A stretch of 64,000 nucleotides of DNA from Undaria pinnatifida (Eukaryota; Sar; Phaeophyceae; Laminariales; Alariaceae): the NCBI GenBank assembly GCA_012845835.1, contig JABAKD010000009.1, positions 4,713,324-4,777,323 of the forward strand. The letters run 5' to 3'. Below, piece after piece: positions 34,048 to 43,199 of the stretch. The position numbers were made by a program, and so were the translations under genes. Position 1 is the stretch's first letter, and each line of letters starts with the position of its first letter. The notes under the pieces were generated by a model. That model saw nothing but the letters and a program-made list of their open reading frames with translations. It was not told the origin of the DNA and searched no databases.

Positions 34048-34728
34048 ACCCGATGACCTCAGCAGCCGCGGAAGTACCAGGATCCGTGCGAGACCAACGG
34101 GATATGCTGCGTCCGTTAGTCCAAATGCTGTTCGTTCTCCATCACATCCAACTTTGTGTCACCAGATCCGACAGGTTATACGACCTAGACACGCGCAGGA
34201 GGAATGGTGTTGAAATCTCCACACCTGCCACGCGGTTCCCTGTGGCTGAACCGGAACGATATGAAGAACTGGCGTCGAATTCTGTGGCCAGGACCGTTTG
34301 AAAGCCTGGTGCTGCACCATGTTGGTGATCCAGGTATCAAGCCGCGCCCCTCTCTCCAGCAGGACGTACGAATGTACGCGGAGTTGGCATGCTTCTGTGA
34401 TTGCTTCAGGCGCGCCACATTCGGTCTTCGTGGTAACCACCGCTGCAGACGGCCGTCTTGTTCCAACTAGCTCTATTTATGGTATATACAGGGCTCATCC
34501 CGGTCATCTAGCTCTGGGCATGCTTAGTGGGGCTGCTTGTATACTGCTGCTGCTCCTTGGTCGTCTGGCCGTGGCCCTGGCCATAGACGTCATTGTTTCG
34601 CTTACCCTGCCGGCATTAGTGGCGATTCCCTTTTGCTTTTTAACTTGCATGCCACAAACGAAACACTCGTTTTTGACTTATTAACGTTTCCGCTCTGCTT
34701 TTACGCCAGCGTCCTTGGCACTCTCGAC

Positions 34729-34923
34729 TTAGTCATGACATCTAGCAGCACTTCCCTGCGGCTTCGTTTCCGGAGCGGCCACTGACTTAGCGTCACGACG
34801 CTTTGCGGCTTGCCGCCGAGTCGCATCGTTGGCCTCAGTTACAACCTGGCCCCGTTGCTGTTTGGCAATCATGCTGAACAGTGCTCCATGATCATGCGTT
34901 TCGACATCAAATTGCATCTTCAT
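34729..34923 (-). pseudogene. Gag-like fragment, block B
   Basis: Reads MKMQFDVETHDHGALFSMIA, then KQQRGQVVTEANDATRRQAA. The block C homologue (57480-57289) reads MEMRMLFDVESHDDGALFSI. The residues are conserved between diverged copies and the charge pattern fits a gag-type structural protein. I assign it to gag by position, upstream of protease on the same strand, not by a diagnostic motif. No CCHC knuckle was seen. Confidence 0.5.
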
Positions 34924-35100
34924 TTCCGTCGTGGGGGCGCAACGTCAGTGGCTCAGTTCAGCCTGTACTGTCGACCTTCGTGATATACCATTTCTCTAGG
35001 CTCGTTTTCAGCAAGGTATTTCCGCAACGCAATGTTTTTAATCAGCACCCTGACGTGTAAGGTAGACCGCTCGCATCCATTATTTTAGCACATGGAGTAC

Positions 35101-35403
35101 CTAGCGGCAAAATACCTCATCACTCGTCAGCAAGGCATCAACAGCAGCGAACGGTTTAAGCGCTTTCGTCAGCTCCTCGCCTGAGAGATCGACGGTAGCC
35201 TTGTCATCGTAGACCTCATCAGCCACCATCACATGAGTCTCCGAGTCTAAGAGCTCTCGCTTTCTCGCCAGCATCATGTCTCCTCCATATTCCAAAATGA
35301 TACCCATCTGCTGCTCGTAATCCAGGAGAGGCAAGAATATTTTCTTGATATTACTGAAAGGCAATAACACCACAAAACACCTTGGGCGGTCTATCTCCCC
35401 CAA
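35101..35403 (-). pseudogene. Gag N-terminal-like open frame, block B
   Basis: A 100-codon frame, MGEIDRPRCFVVLLPFSNIK onward, ending DALLTSDEVFCR. The homologue in block C (57944-57642) has the same length and ends identically. Shared parts include DEVYDDKAT(V/D)DLS and ELTK(A/V)L(K/Q)PF. It is uninterrupted in both copies, which is notable in this decayed setting. It lies upstream of the gag-like fragment and protease on the same strand. No known domain is recognised. Confidence 0.5.
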
Positions 35404-36600
35404 TCGTTACATTGACCTCCGGTGTCGATCGGCAACGGGATTGGCCTCCACCTCTGTGGTTACTCCAACACTCAGAATAGACCCCGCCAGCGCCCTGCGA
35501 TCATGCTCCTATTGCTGTTGTAGAGTCTCTTGCGAATATTTTTTTAAACTGCATCGACTCGTGAATGCGGGCCCGGTGGTGCCAGATCCGATAGATTCTC
35601 CTCGTAGGCTGGGAGTGCGTTTGTCCACCACGCAAAAGTTCGTTAGTCATCACATGGGGAAATGCCACACCGTCGGCCAACTGACCTCCCCGTCCATCTC
35701 TCAAAAGTCACTAGAAACACTGAGAGGAATTTGCACTCCCTCACACATTGCATCCAAACTTGTCTACGATCGGCATTATGTGGCCACATCGATTAACAAG
35801 TGTGAGAGGCTTGGAGGCCAGCGCCAAACAAGCAATTCTGCGTGCTATTATTCGACGACATGTTGCCGTGAGTAGTGCGAAATCCTCGTGATTAAATGGG
35901 AATTGTAGATATGCATTAGCAAAATATAGGCGGTCTGAGTGTTCTCCGTCCACTCTCTGATACGCGCATGTAGCAGGCTGTATGTCTCGCTAACATCTAG
36001 TTTTCCTATCATTGATAACCAGTAGAGGTCCCTCAGTAGTACAGGTTAAAACGTGTCGGTTGCCCGCCCCAGTACATGTGAAGTCGATCGGCATACATGG
36101 AAGCATCGAGTAGTGCCAACAGTCTGAGTAGCGCAGGTGGCCGGTATACGCCAGCATTTTTGGCTGGCACATGCTGGCACTACCGAGGGGACACTACGGC
36201 GATACGCCCATGACATCTCTCTCTAATAACATCCAGCGCATAATTTACGTCCTAAATTTGTTTCCCATGCAAACAATGTGCACAGGGGTGCTTTTTTTTC
36301 TCGAGGTGACCAATGAGCGCATTGCCAATACATGTCGCAATAGAATGTGCTGGACCTAAACCACGGCCCTCTTTAAAATCTGGCGCTTAGAAGTGACGCA
36401 CTATATCCGTGCGTCGCTTGTTCCTTCAACCTGTTCGTGGTGAAAACCGTTTGGCGTTGCTGCCGAACCATACCCTGGCATATATTTGCGTGTAACGCTT
36501 CCCAGTTCTCGGGCGGACGTCAAATCGCTTTTGATTTTTTTTACTACGAGTACCGGGGACGTCCGATGAGGTTCCAAGGCGTGCTTTAAGCACTAAACAC
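35404..36600 (-). pseudogene. Unknown module U3, block B
   Basis: Counterpart of 58000-59142. Minus-strand reading gives SSDVPGTR near 36560, then GRGLGPAHSIATCIGNALIG (about 36362-36303), ALDVIRERC(H/D) and VVSPRWCQHVPA (about 36189), and TGAGNRHVLTCTTEGP (about 36081-36034). Several stops and shifts separate them. The long upstream sequence (35404-35990) is also collinear with block C. The family is unknown. Confidence 0.45.
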
Positions 36601-37003
36601 ACCACACGTTATCTACGCAGTCGAAGCTACGGTTTGGCGGCCGCGTTCTATTTTGTAATATACCTCAAAAATACACATTCGATAAAAAACTATACTGCTG
36701 TGATATTTTTGTCTGTCGTTGTAGCGTCCAAACCTATCCGCAACCCTAGCTACTATGGATGGTCACCCAACATGCGTTGGTTACCGGACGACGGCTGTGG
36801 TGGACGTGGGCGTTCTTGTATTTCGATTTCGGAAGCTTGCCGGAGCCATTAACGCGAATAACTACAACAATAACTGTATTAGAAGCGGTTTCGCGACACA
36901 CACACGCGTCTCACGCATTCATACGCTGCTGGGCCAAAAAGTATAGTCAATATTGTTAGTCGTTTTGACGGTGCAAAGGCAGGGGTGGAAACGAGAGAAG
37001 ACC
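36601..37003. other. Shared B/C spacer left of the MITE
   Basis: Collinear with 59143-59530 (for example GGACGACGGCTGTGGTGGA at 36786 and 59325). Open frames are short and differ between copies. Nothing was recognised. Confidence 0.35.
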
Positions 37004-37262
37004 AAGGCTACGGTAGGGGGTACCCCCGTTTTCACTAGTGTGTTTGAGCCACTCGCACGAGTGGCTCTGTACCTCACGGATGAAAATGGTTTAGGCAGTT
37101 GTTTTTGAGCAGCTTAGATTACCTTTGCATCGCGGATTGATTCCGAAAATATAAAACATGAAGAAAACGTACGATAGCAAAATAACAAAGGGGTTACTCG
37201 CGCAAGTGACCCCTAGCCACTGAAATTCAAGGCCCAAAAGGGGACCCCCCTACCGTAGCCTT
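37004..37262. mobile_element. MITE copy 1 (259 bp, terminal inverted repeats)
   Basis: Begins AAGGCTACGGTAGGGGG and ends CCCCCTACCGTAGCCTT, perfect 17-bp inverted termini. Inside are a perfect hairpin GAGCCACTCG-CA-CGAGTGGCTC (about 37048-37069) and a second imperfect palindrome near 37193-37213. It has no coding capacity. The homologous site in block C (near 59524) lacks it, so it inserted after the B/C split or was lost from C. I could not define a target-site duplication. The second copy (42874-43142) is in opposite orientation. Confidence 0.88.
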
Positions 37263-37629
37263 GCCCAGAATATCCAATTTTAATACTGTACCATCGCCGT
37301 TATAGAACACCCAGCCTCAACGATAATGTGTGATCTTCTAGAGGGCGCACGTTAATTTTGCCTCCGTCGTACTTGACGATTTTGGTCAAAAAGGATTTTT
37401 TTCAGTCGCCATAAATAGGACGGCTGAAAGAAACGGATATGGCACATGCTAGGCAGGTAGGGGGGGGGTACTCAGGTTGTGCACCGTCTTAGTCATATCA
37501 CATTACACCCTCGCATGCCTACTATGCTGAGACAGAGCGCGTCGGGGTTTTACCAACCAACCAGGCATAGCTAGCTCCGAACGCGAAACCCCGTGACGTG
37601 TTAGGCCAGTCGCATGTCGTGTGAACCGT
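37263..37629. other. Shared B/C spacer right of the MITE
   Basis: Collinear with 59540-59900 (CTGTACCATCGCCG, CAGCCTCAACxATAATGTGTG). A G run lies at 37459-37467, where block C has a longer one. No gene was recognised. Confidence 0.35.
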
Positions 37630-39154
37630 ATCCTTCCTAGAACTGCTCGTAAAATGGACTTCAGCTGCTTGTATCTACGATCTTGCTAATGGACGACAGC
37701 GCCAAATGTTTGCTTGTTTATCCATTCAAGAGACAGCAACGTGGATTCCGTTGCATATGCCTCTTTGGTGCCTTGCCATATTTGCACTACGCAATGAGAT
37801 CATTCCATCCGTGGGGATATAGGGTTTCCGCCCCGCATATTTGCTCTAACTCGATGACCATCATGGTTACCGTTCAAAATGAAAAACGAAAATATACCGG
37901 TACAAGTTCTGTTTAGCTTACGCAGTGGTTGGCATGTTCTACAGCGTCGTTGGCAACCAACGCCGTCTCAATACACATTTTCCTGTTAACAGCGTCAGTG
38001 CCCACCGTGGCCAGCGCGAGGGGTTACAGAAATATTGCTTCTCACACATTCGTCTGTCAAGCAGGTAGACCTTTTGTCTTTTACACCTCCTTGCAACAGC
38101 ATTATATGTTGTACCTCACAAAAGCTATGGTACACTCCGATCATCGACCTCATGGCCTCTGTGTTAATAGTATTCGCACAGCTCTACTAGAATACCACAC
38201 TTCAACGAGTTTGGGGTTTGAGGAGGCCCGTCGTTTAGAGAATAGCTTTGCTCAAAGCGTTACCTCTAGCGTATCACAGGTCTAATACAATCAATATGCT
38301 TTATATTCCAACTAACAACAATGATGAAAAGGAACCGAAGATCAACAAAGCTCACTGATAATTTTTTTACCCCTCCTGCAAACACTAATGAAATGACCAA
38401 TAACAAAAATGATTTCATGTCGGTCGAGCTAAACTGTGTGAATATATACACATCATGCTAGACAAAGGGTTTGCACAATTCCGAGGAGTGGTATATAATC
38501 AATCATCCGGCATATTAATGGGCACTGCACCCGCACCCGATTTAGTGAACGGTTGTGCGTTCATGCATGAACTCAATTTCCTAAAACTTATGATAAATAT
38601 GTATTTGCTCTATACGAGAAACAGCATTTAACCTTTTTACCCTCAAAGTTCATTGAACAGTAGTACGGCAGTAACACTGAAAGATTCAAAGATAATATAT
38701 TAACGGTAGCACCAGGCCTACCAAATATGATAGGTCCTACTTTGAACAAACTATAAGCGGAAGTGAAGGGAGGGGGGGATGTATGGCGGAATGTATCCGG
38801 AAAACATCCTAGATGACCAGGGTGAGCAGGTTGCGAACGCTGTATCTCTCAAAAAAGAACAAAGAGTGCAAACAGTGCATTTTCTGGATATGGAGATTCT
38901 TCAAAGAACGCCTGGAGTGTCGCGATTCCGAATGCATGATAAACGGGACCACATGGAGACACTGAAGCAGTACCGTAGATATCCCCAACAGTGAAACACG
39001 ATTATCAAAAAGTATTTGTATGCGACCCGCCATTGCCAACTTTGTCGATTTCCAATTAGGTGCTCGGAAATTCATTTCTTCCTGGTAGCAGCAGCTAAGT
39101 TGATGATGGACATAATTCGACATGGTTATGCCAAAGATCGTGTGCGGAGACAAC
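37630..39154 (+). mobile_element. RT3: unusual reverse transcriptase remnant, block B
   Basis: A reverse transcriptase palm region unlike LINE-1, LINE-2 or Ty3. In order: SSGILMGTAPAPDLVN (about 38503-38550; the G..MG...AP..A motif B); HELNFLKLM; ERFKDNILTVAPGLPN (about 38679-38726), where the catalytic Y/F-x-D-D box has become FKDN; GGMYPENILDDQGEQVAN (about 38782-38838); VHFLDMEILQRTPGV (38872-38916; the FLDxxI motif); RMHDKRDHMETLKQYRRYP; then, after shifts, CQLCRFPIRCSEIHFF and AAAKLMMDIIRHGYAKD (39038-39140). The TRIM-like element interrupts its 3' end at 39155. The upstream part (37630-38480) is decayed. Class uncertain: the FLDxxI...YDKRD layout suggests a Penelope-like or related RT, not a standard LINE. 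Confidence 0.75.
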
Positions 39155-39423
39155 TGATAAGGTACGGCCTGGAAAGGCCTGTAGGTATCCGAATTTGAGA
39201 TCATTTGGATGGGTTTCGCATGATAAGGTTGGCGGTTTATATTAGGCGAAGTTAGGAACTAGATCGGAGGCACGCGCCTCCGATCTCAGAAGCTATCCCG
39301 GGCTTTGGTGGAAACAATTAAAGCTACATCTCTACGAAGGAACGAAAGTGAGTACTCTCCGAAGACCTGCTCAATTGGCAGACCTGCAGGGGGCCCTCTG
39401 TATCCCCTACCTTTAATTTAACA
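39155..39423 (+). repeat. TRIM 5' LTR
   Basis: 269 bp, TG...CA. It contains a perfect inverted repeat with 11-bp arms and a 4-bp loop, AGATCGGAGGC-ACGC-GCCTCCGATCT (39261-39286). Confidence 0.85.
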
Positions 39424-39425
39424 TG

Positions 39426-39443
39426 TGGCGTCGACGGCAGGAT
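39426..39443 (+). promoter_or_regulatory. Candidate tRNA primer-binding site of the TRIM
   Basis: TGGCGTCGACGGCAGGAT lies two bases after the 5' LTR. Its reverse complement ends in CCA and reads as a tRNA acceptor-T-stem (ATCCTGCCGTCGACGCCA). A primer tRNA should therefore begin GTCGACG. Confidence 0.65.
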
Positions 39444-39528
39444 CTTCGACTCATGGTCTAGTTCGTAGAATCGGAGTTTCCCCGAATCTCCCATATTTCT
39501 GCATATGCGCCTCATCAGGGTGAGCTAG

Positions 39529-39797
39529 TGTTAAGATACGGCCTCGAAAGGCCTGTAGGTATCCGAATTTGAGATCATTTGGATGGGTTTCGTATAATAA
39601 GGTTGGTGGTTTATATTAGGGGAGGATAGGAATTAGATCGGAGGCACGCGCCTCTGATCTCAGAAGCTATCCCGGGCTTTGGTGGAAACGAATAAAGTTA
39701 CATCTCTACGAAGGAACGAAAGTGAGTGTTCTCCGAGGACCTGCTCAATTGGCAGACCTGCAGGGGGCACTCTGTGTCCCCCACCTTTAATTTAACA
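39529..39797 (+). repeat. TRIM 3' LTR
   Basis: 269 bp, TG...CA, collinear with the 5' LTR. The internal hairpin has one mismatch here (GCCTCTGATCT). The preceding AGGGTGAGCTAG is only a weak polypurine tract. Confidence 0.85.
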
Positions 39798-39868
39798 CAA
39801 CCTCAAAATTTCGTGTTTTTTTTTTTTCAACTCACCGATGAAGCCGACTATAAATAGATATAGCGTAC

Positions 39869-40114
39869 ATGGCCCAGTTGCACGTGACAAGTATTGGTGG
39901 TTGGTCACTGATGGAGGTTGGAGATGTATCGAAAGGGAAGGTCAAGCACCCTGGCATGAGAGACTGCTGGTTGATGAGTGGGTACGTCGTTGTACGTCAC
40001 CTGATTTTCGAGAATGATCGATTGAATTTCAGAAGTTTTACTTCACGTATGGCAATGGCCATTTCGCGTGTCCCTCAAACTTGTATTGTTACAAAGTGTC
40101 ATATAGACAAATAA
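39869..40114 (+). pseudogene. Unknown open frame shared by B and C tails
   Basis: An 81-codon frame reading MTSIGG-like VTSIGGWSLMEVGDVSKGKV, then KHPGMRDCWLMSGYVVVRH. The block C copy (61165-61266 and on in shifted frames) reads MTSIGGWSLMEFGDVSKGMV. It follows RT3 on the same strand and may be the C-terminal part of that element, but no domain is recognised. Confidence 0.4.
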
Positions 40115-40334
40115 ACAACCGCCTTCTATGGGAATAGACAGATACTAGAGTGTGTGGGGGGGTATTTGCGTGGATAAGTGGAAACGTAGTCACGTAGGCA
40201 TAGCTGTAGACATAATAGTATGGGAGTGCAATTCACCGTCGTACCCGAGTAAACAATGTGTGTGGGCCTGTTGAGATAGGCGGTACGTGTGTGTAATGTG
40301 ATGCCATGGACTCGTGGATTCGAGTTAAACGATA

Positions 40335-40805
40335 AAGGAGAAGGTTATGACCTTCAGCAACCGAAAGCGGCGTAACCCGTGGTTTGTTTGGACGCGAAAA
40401 AATTTAGGGTTGTTGTTCCATGCTCTGGTAGCGGTCAACCACACGGTAGTTGGTGGCCATCACTCTTCGGTTGACTGGCGCAGCTAGGTAAGCCCGCACG
40501 TTGAAAGGCAAGGGACGGTACGGTGTGTACTGTGCGACCAGAGAAGAGGCAAGTGTTAGTAGCCGGCCAGCGACCCAGCATTAGGTCGGCTCTCGTGATA
40601 TTTTGGCTCTCGTGAAATTTCTGTCGTTTTTGTCTATTTCTCCGGACGTGCTTGACGAGAATCTGGTTTTGGTTGTCGGTCACATCCCAGGGACAAACCG
40701 AAAGGAGTGGGCTGAAAAATATTATTACGCAGATAGTATACAGCGCCCTGGTCCTGCAGGTGACAAGCCAAATAGGTAAGAAATACCGAATGTCTACCTA
40801 AACAA
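40335..40805. repeat. ~470-bp segment in B only
   Basis: Block C passes from GGACTCGTGGATTC(A/G)AGTTA (61588 region) almost directly to TTGTGGGTTGGGAAGCGGGTG (61651), while B has about 470 bp between the same landmarks. The segment holds an 82-codon minus-strand frame (40683-40435) of unknown nature. No terminal repeats were seen. Insertion in B or deletion in C is not resolved. Confidence 0.5.
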
Positions 40806-42873
40806 TAAAGGTGTGTAAAAAACGTACGCTACGTTTATTTGTTTGTGCGTTGGGAAGTAGGTGTGTATGAGTATCAATATGTATATAGACTGTGCATGTC
40901 AATAACTGGGTGTTTGGGGTAGTTAACGCCTTTACAACTGGAAACCCGTTTTGGGGACATATTTACTTGAAGTTAGTACAGGGAGGGATTTGGGGGCTCT
41001 AAAGGGGTTAAGGAGGGTGCATATGAGCATGGAACTCTCACGCTACGTACGAAGGTTACAACGTCTTTAGTAAGTACCGAATAAAGACGTTACGATACAT
41101 CCGATAATAATAACAATGTTCATTAGACTAAATGACATGTTCGGCTTCAATCCTGTAATATATCGGTTATTTTGTCTTCTCGACGAGGTCGACTGAGCAA
41201 TGAAAGTTATAGTCAACACTCTCAGTTAGAAAAACCCAAAACATTCACGATATGAGCATAAAACACGCTACCTAGGACCGACGAATTTCAAGAAACGAAC
41301 AACGCCGACAAATCCTGCCGTACATAGTAGGTCAAAAGAAACAACGAACGTTACCGAGTCAAGATCACGCCGACATGCGCGAGCTAGTCGTCGGCTTTAC
41401 CCCGAATAATTTTATCCCTATATGTCGCGTTAAAACCTCCCTGTGACCTCATCACATGTCACCCGCAAACATGTCGGGATCCAGCGATCGCCCTGATGAA
41501 ACACCTACTACTCCGTCCACATCAATGCATTCAATAAGCAACTTAATTATATGTATTTATATCCTTGAAAACATCCATGTTAGGAGGATTCAACTCCACC
41601 CTCGCTCAGTATCTGGATTCAACCCACACCGTTTAGCAAAACAATAATTAATTGCACACATAGTCAAACTATGAACAGCAGTAACGGTAGTAAAAGTGTA
41701 TTATGATACCGGTATAACCCATGGTTGTCAAGGTTAGTTGCTGCATGTTGATCGTCAGATATAAATACATGTATTTAACCATACTTGCAAAAAGCCGCGT
41801 TGGGAAACGTTGATATCCCCAAACGACCCTCGAAACTTTGTTCTTAGCCGCCAAACGATGTTTGTTTTCTTCTCGTACACAATGAGTTTGCAGACATGCA
41901 CAACAGCCCCCTTCCCCCCCGCCCATCAACTGTAAACCAATGTGTATTCGAAATCACAACTCTGAAACAACACCATGACGAAGGCTAGAACGTCAGCCAA
42001 AACATGTACTTTACGTGTAGCACCAACTACGCGGACACGAAAAATTTCAAATCCAAAGCATGTCCGAACACTAAAACCACATGTATGTACGGTCACCTAC
42101 GAAACCCAGTCGAAAGATGGTAGCTATCAAACCTGGGATCCGAAAATAGGTCCGTAGGAGTAAGAAACGTCACATAGTCTACATATAGTTTTTACACGAA
42201 ACAAAAATGAGTCAAAACTGCTCGTTGACAAATATCAGGTTCATCAACAACAAAGCGAACGAGAGACGGGGTAATCACAGCAGCACATATCATTAAAGCA
42301 TTCGCTCAGCACATCACATATTTTGCAAATGGTTTTGGACATCCGCAAACTGGGTCCAACGGATGCCCGTAGTGTCTTAGATGGAGTGAGGAGGGGAGGT
42401 AAAAGTCAAGCGCGCTGTTCGATAACCTGTCACAGACCGTCGGTATACACAACAATCTTCGGGCATCATCTCCTCTGTATCGGGTGTGTAAGGCGTTATA
42501 TTCGTCGTTTTCAAGAAAGCGGTTGCGTTGACATACACTCAATGGCCTGATGTAAAGGAATGAAACACCACTCAGCGATCATCTACTACACGATAGGGCA
42601 TGTTTTGATGAGCACCACAAACAAGAGCACCGGCGGGCATGGATGCGACATCTACAGGACCACAACACCTTCGACGACAGTGGGAGAAAACAGGGCGACT
42701 AATCGTACACTACATAATAATAACGTCGAAACGAACTACAGACAGGTATGTTAACACTGCGGTAGACCACACCACGAACCTATTACGCAGGGTTTTTGTG
42801 CGTCCGACCGTTTGCATGATCGCCTGACAACCTCTACCAAACGCTGTAGCATATGCCTCACGAAGGAAACACT
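40806..42873. other. Tail of block B, unassigned
   Basis: Collinear in patches with 61650-62600 and 63350-63720 (for example GCGCGTTAAAACCTCCC-like text near 41426, CAACCCACACCGTTTAGC at 41620, CAAAACTGCTC then AGGTTCATCA near 42213, GCGGTTGCGTTGACATA at 42520). Open frames are short and mostly not conserved. I recognise no gene or element. Confidence 0.4.
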
Positions 42874-43142
42874 AAGGCTACGGTAGGGGGGTCCCTTTTT
42901 GGGCCTTGAATATCAGTAGCTAGGGGTCACTCGCGCGATTTTAACCCTTTTGTTCTGTTGCAATCTTACGTTTTCTTAATGTTTTATATTGACGAAATCA
43001 ATCCGCGATGCAAAGGTAATATAAGCTGCCCCAAAAACATGTGCCTAAACCATTTTCATCCGTGAGGTACAGAGTCACTCGTGCGACTGGCTCAGCTCAA
43101 ACACACCAAATAAAAGGGGGGTACTCCCTCTACCGTAGCCTT
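42874..43142. mobile_element. MITE copy 2 (269 bp), opposite orientation
   Basis: Begins AAGGCTACGGTAGGGGG and ends CTCTACCGTAGCCTT. Reverse-complemented it aligns with copy 1 over its full length, including the CACTCG(T)GCGA(C)TGGCTC hairpin (one arm decayed here) and the GGGTCACTCGCGCGA palindrome. It lies between the end of block B and block D2. No coding sequence. Confidence 0.87.
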
Positions 43143-43199
43143 GGTCTAAAGTAACCCCTGTGTTCAATAGAGCTGACAATGCATGCCCACAGTACCTCG

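Larger units (their letters stand above)
33089..35403 (-). mobile_element. Ty3-like retroelement remnant (gag-protease-linker), block B
   Basis: Read from 35403 downwards: a gag-like frame (35403-35101), a second gag-like frame (34923-34729), the aspartic protease (34047-33847) and the linker before RT. The linker frame (33749-33138) reads QSMGEANDGAVLQVAVAIPT, DDDVTLTLWSQPPMSLQD, FEVLIDDAVDHGFPAKCSK, MSRDIVCRKEHEVFSLAIQ and HDPSARVEHMVVWLHRDARV, which matches the Ty3 pattern ahead of the RT fingers. RT, RNase H and integrase motifs were not found below 33100. The part between the gag-like frames and the protease is decayed but collinear with block C. No LTRs were identified. Confidence 0.78.
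39155..39797 (+). mobile_element. TRIM-like small LTR element (643 bp)
   Basis: Two direct repeats of exactly 269 bp (39155-39423 and 39529-39797), each starting TG and ending CA, flank only 105 bp. By eye they differ at about 20 positions with no indels (about 93% identity). Two bases after the first repeat comes a TGG-starting primer-binding-site candidate. CAAC stands on both sides (39151-39154 and 39798-39801), a likely 4-bp target duplication. No coding sequence fits inside, so it would need proteins from elsewhere. It splits the RT3 remnant and is absent from block C. Confidence 0.87.
26100..42870 (+). repeat. Block B: diverged copy of blocks A and C
   Basis: The same module order as block C (47900-63720) with much lower nucleotide identity than A versus C. 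Correspondences: 26160-29310 to 47936-50960; 31690-32940 to 53870-55020; 33089-35403 to 55856-57950; 35404-37000 to 58000-59500; 37630-38870 to 59870-61150; 39869-42550 to 61160-63720. Differences: the minus-strand LINE-1 is absent and a satellite lies at that place; the ~450-bp segment of A and C is absent; a MITE, a TRIM-like element and another ~470-bp segment are additional. Confidence 0.85.
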
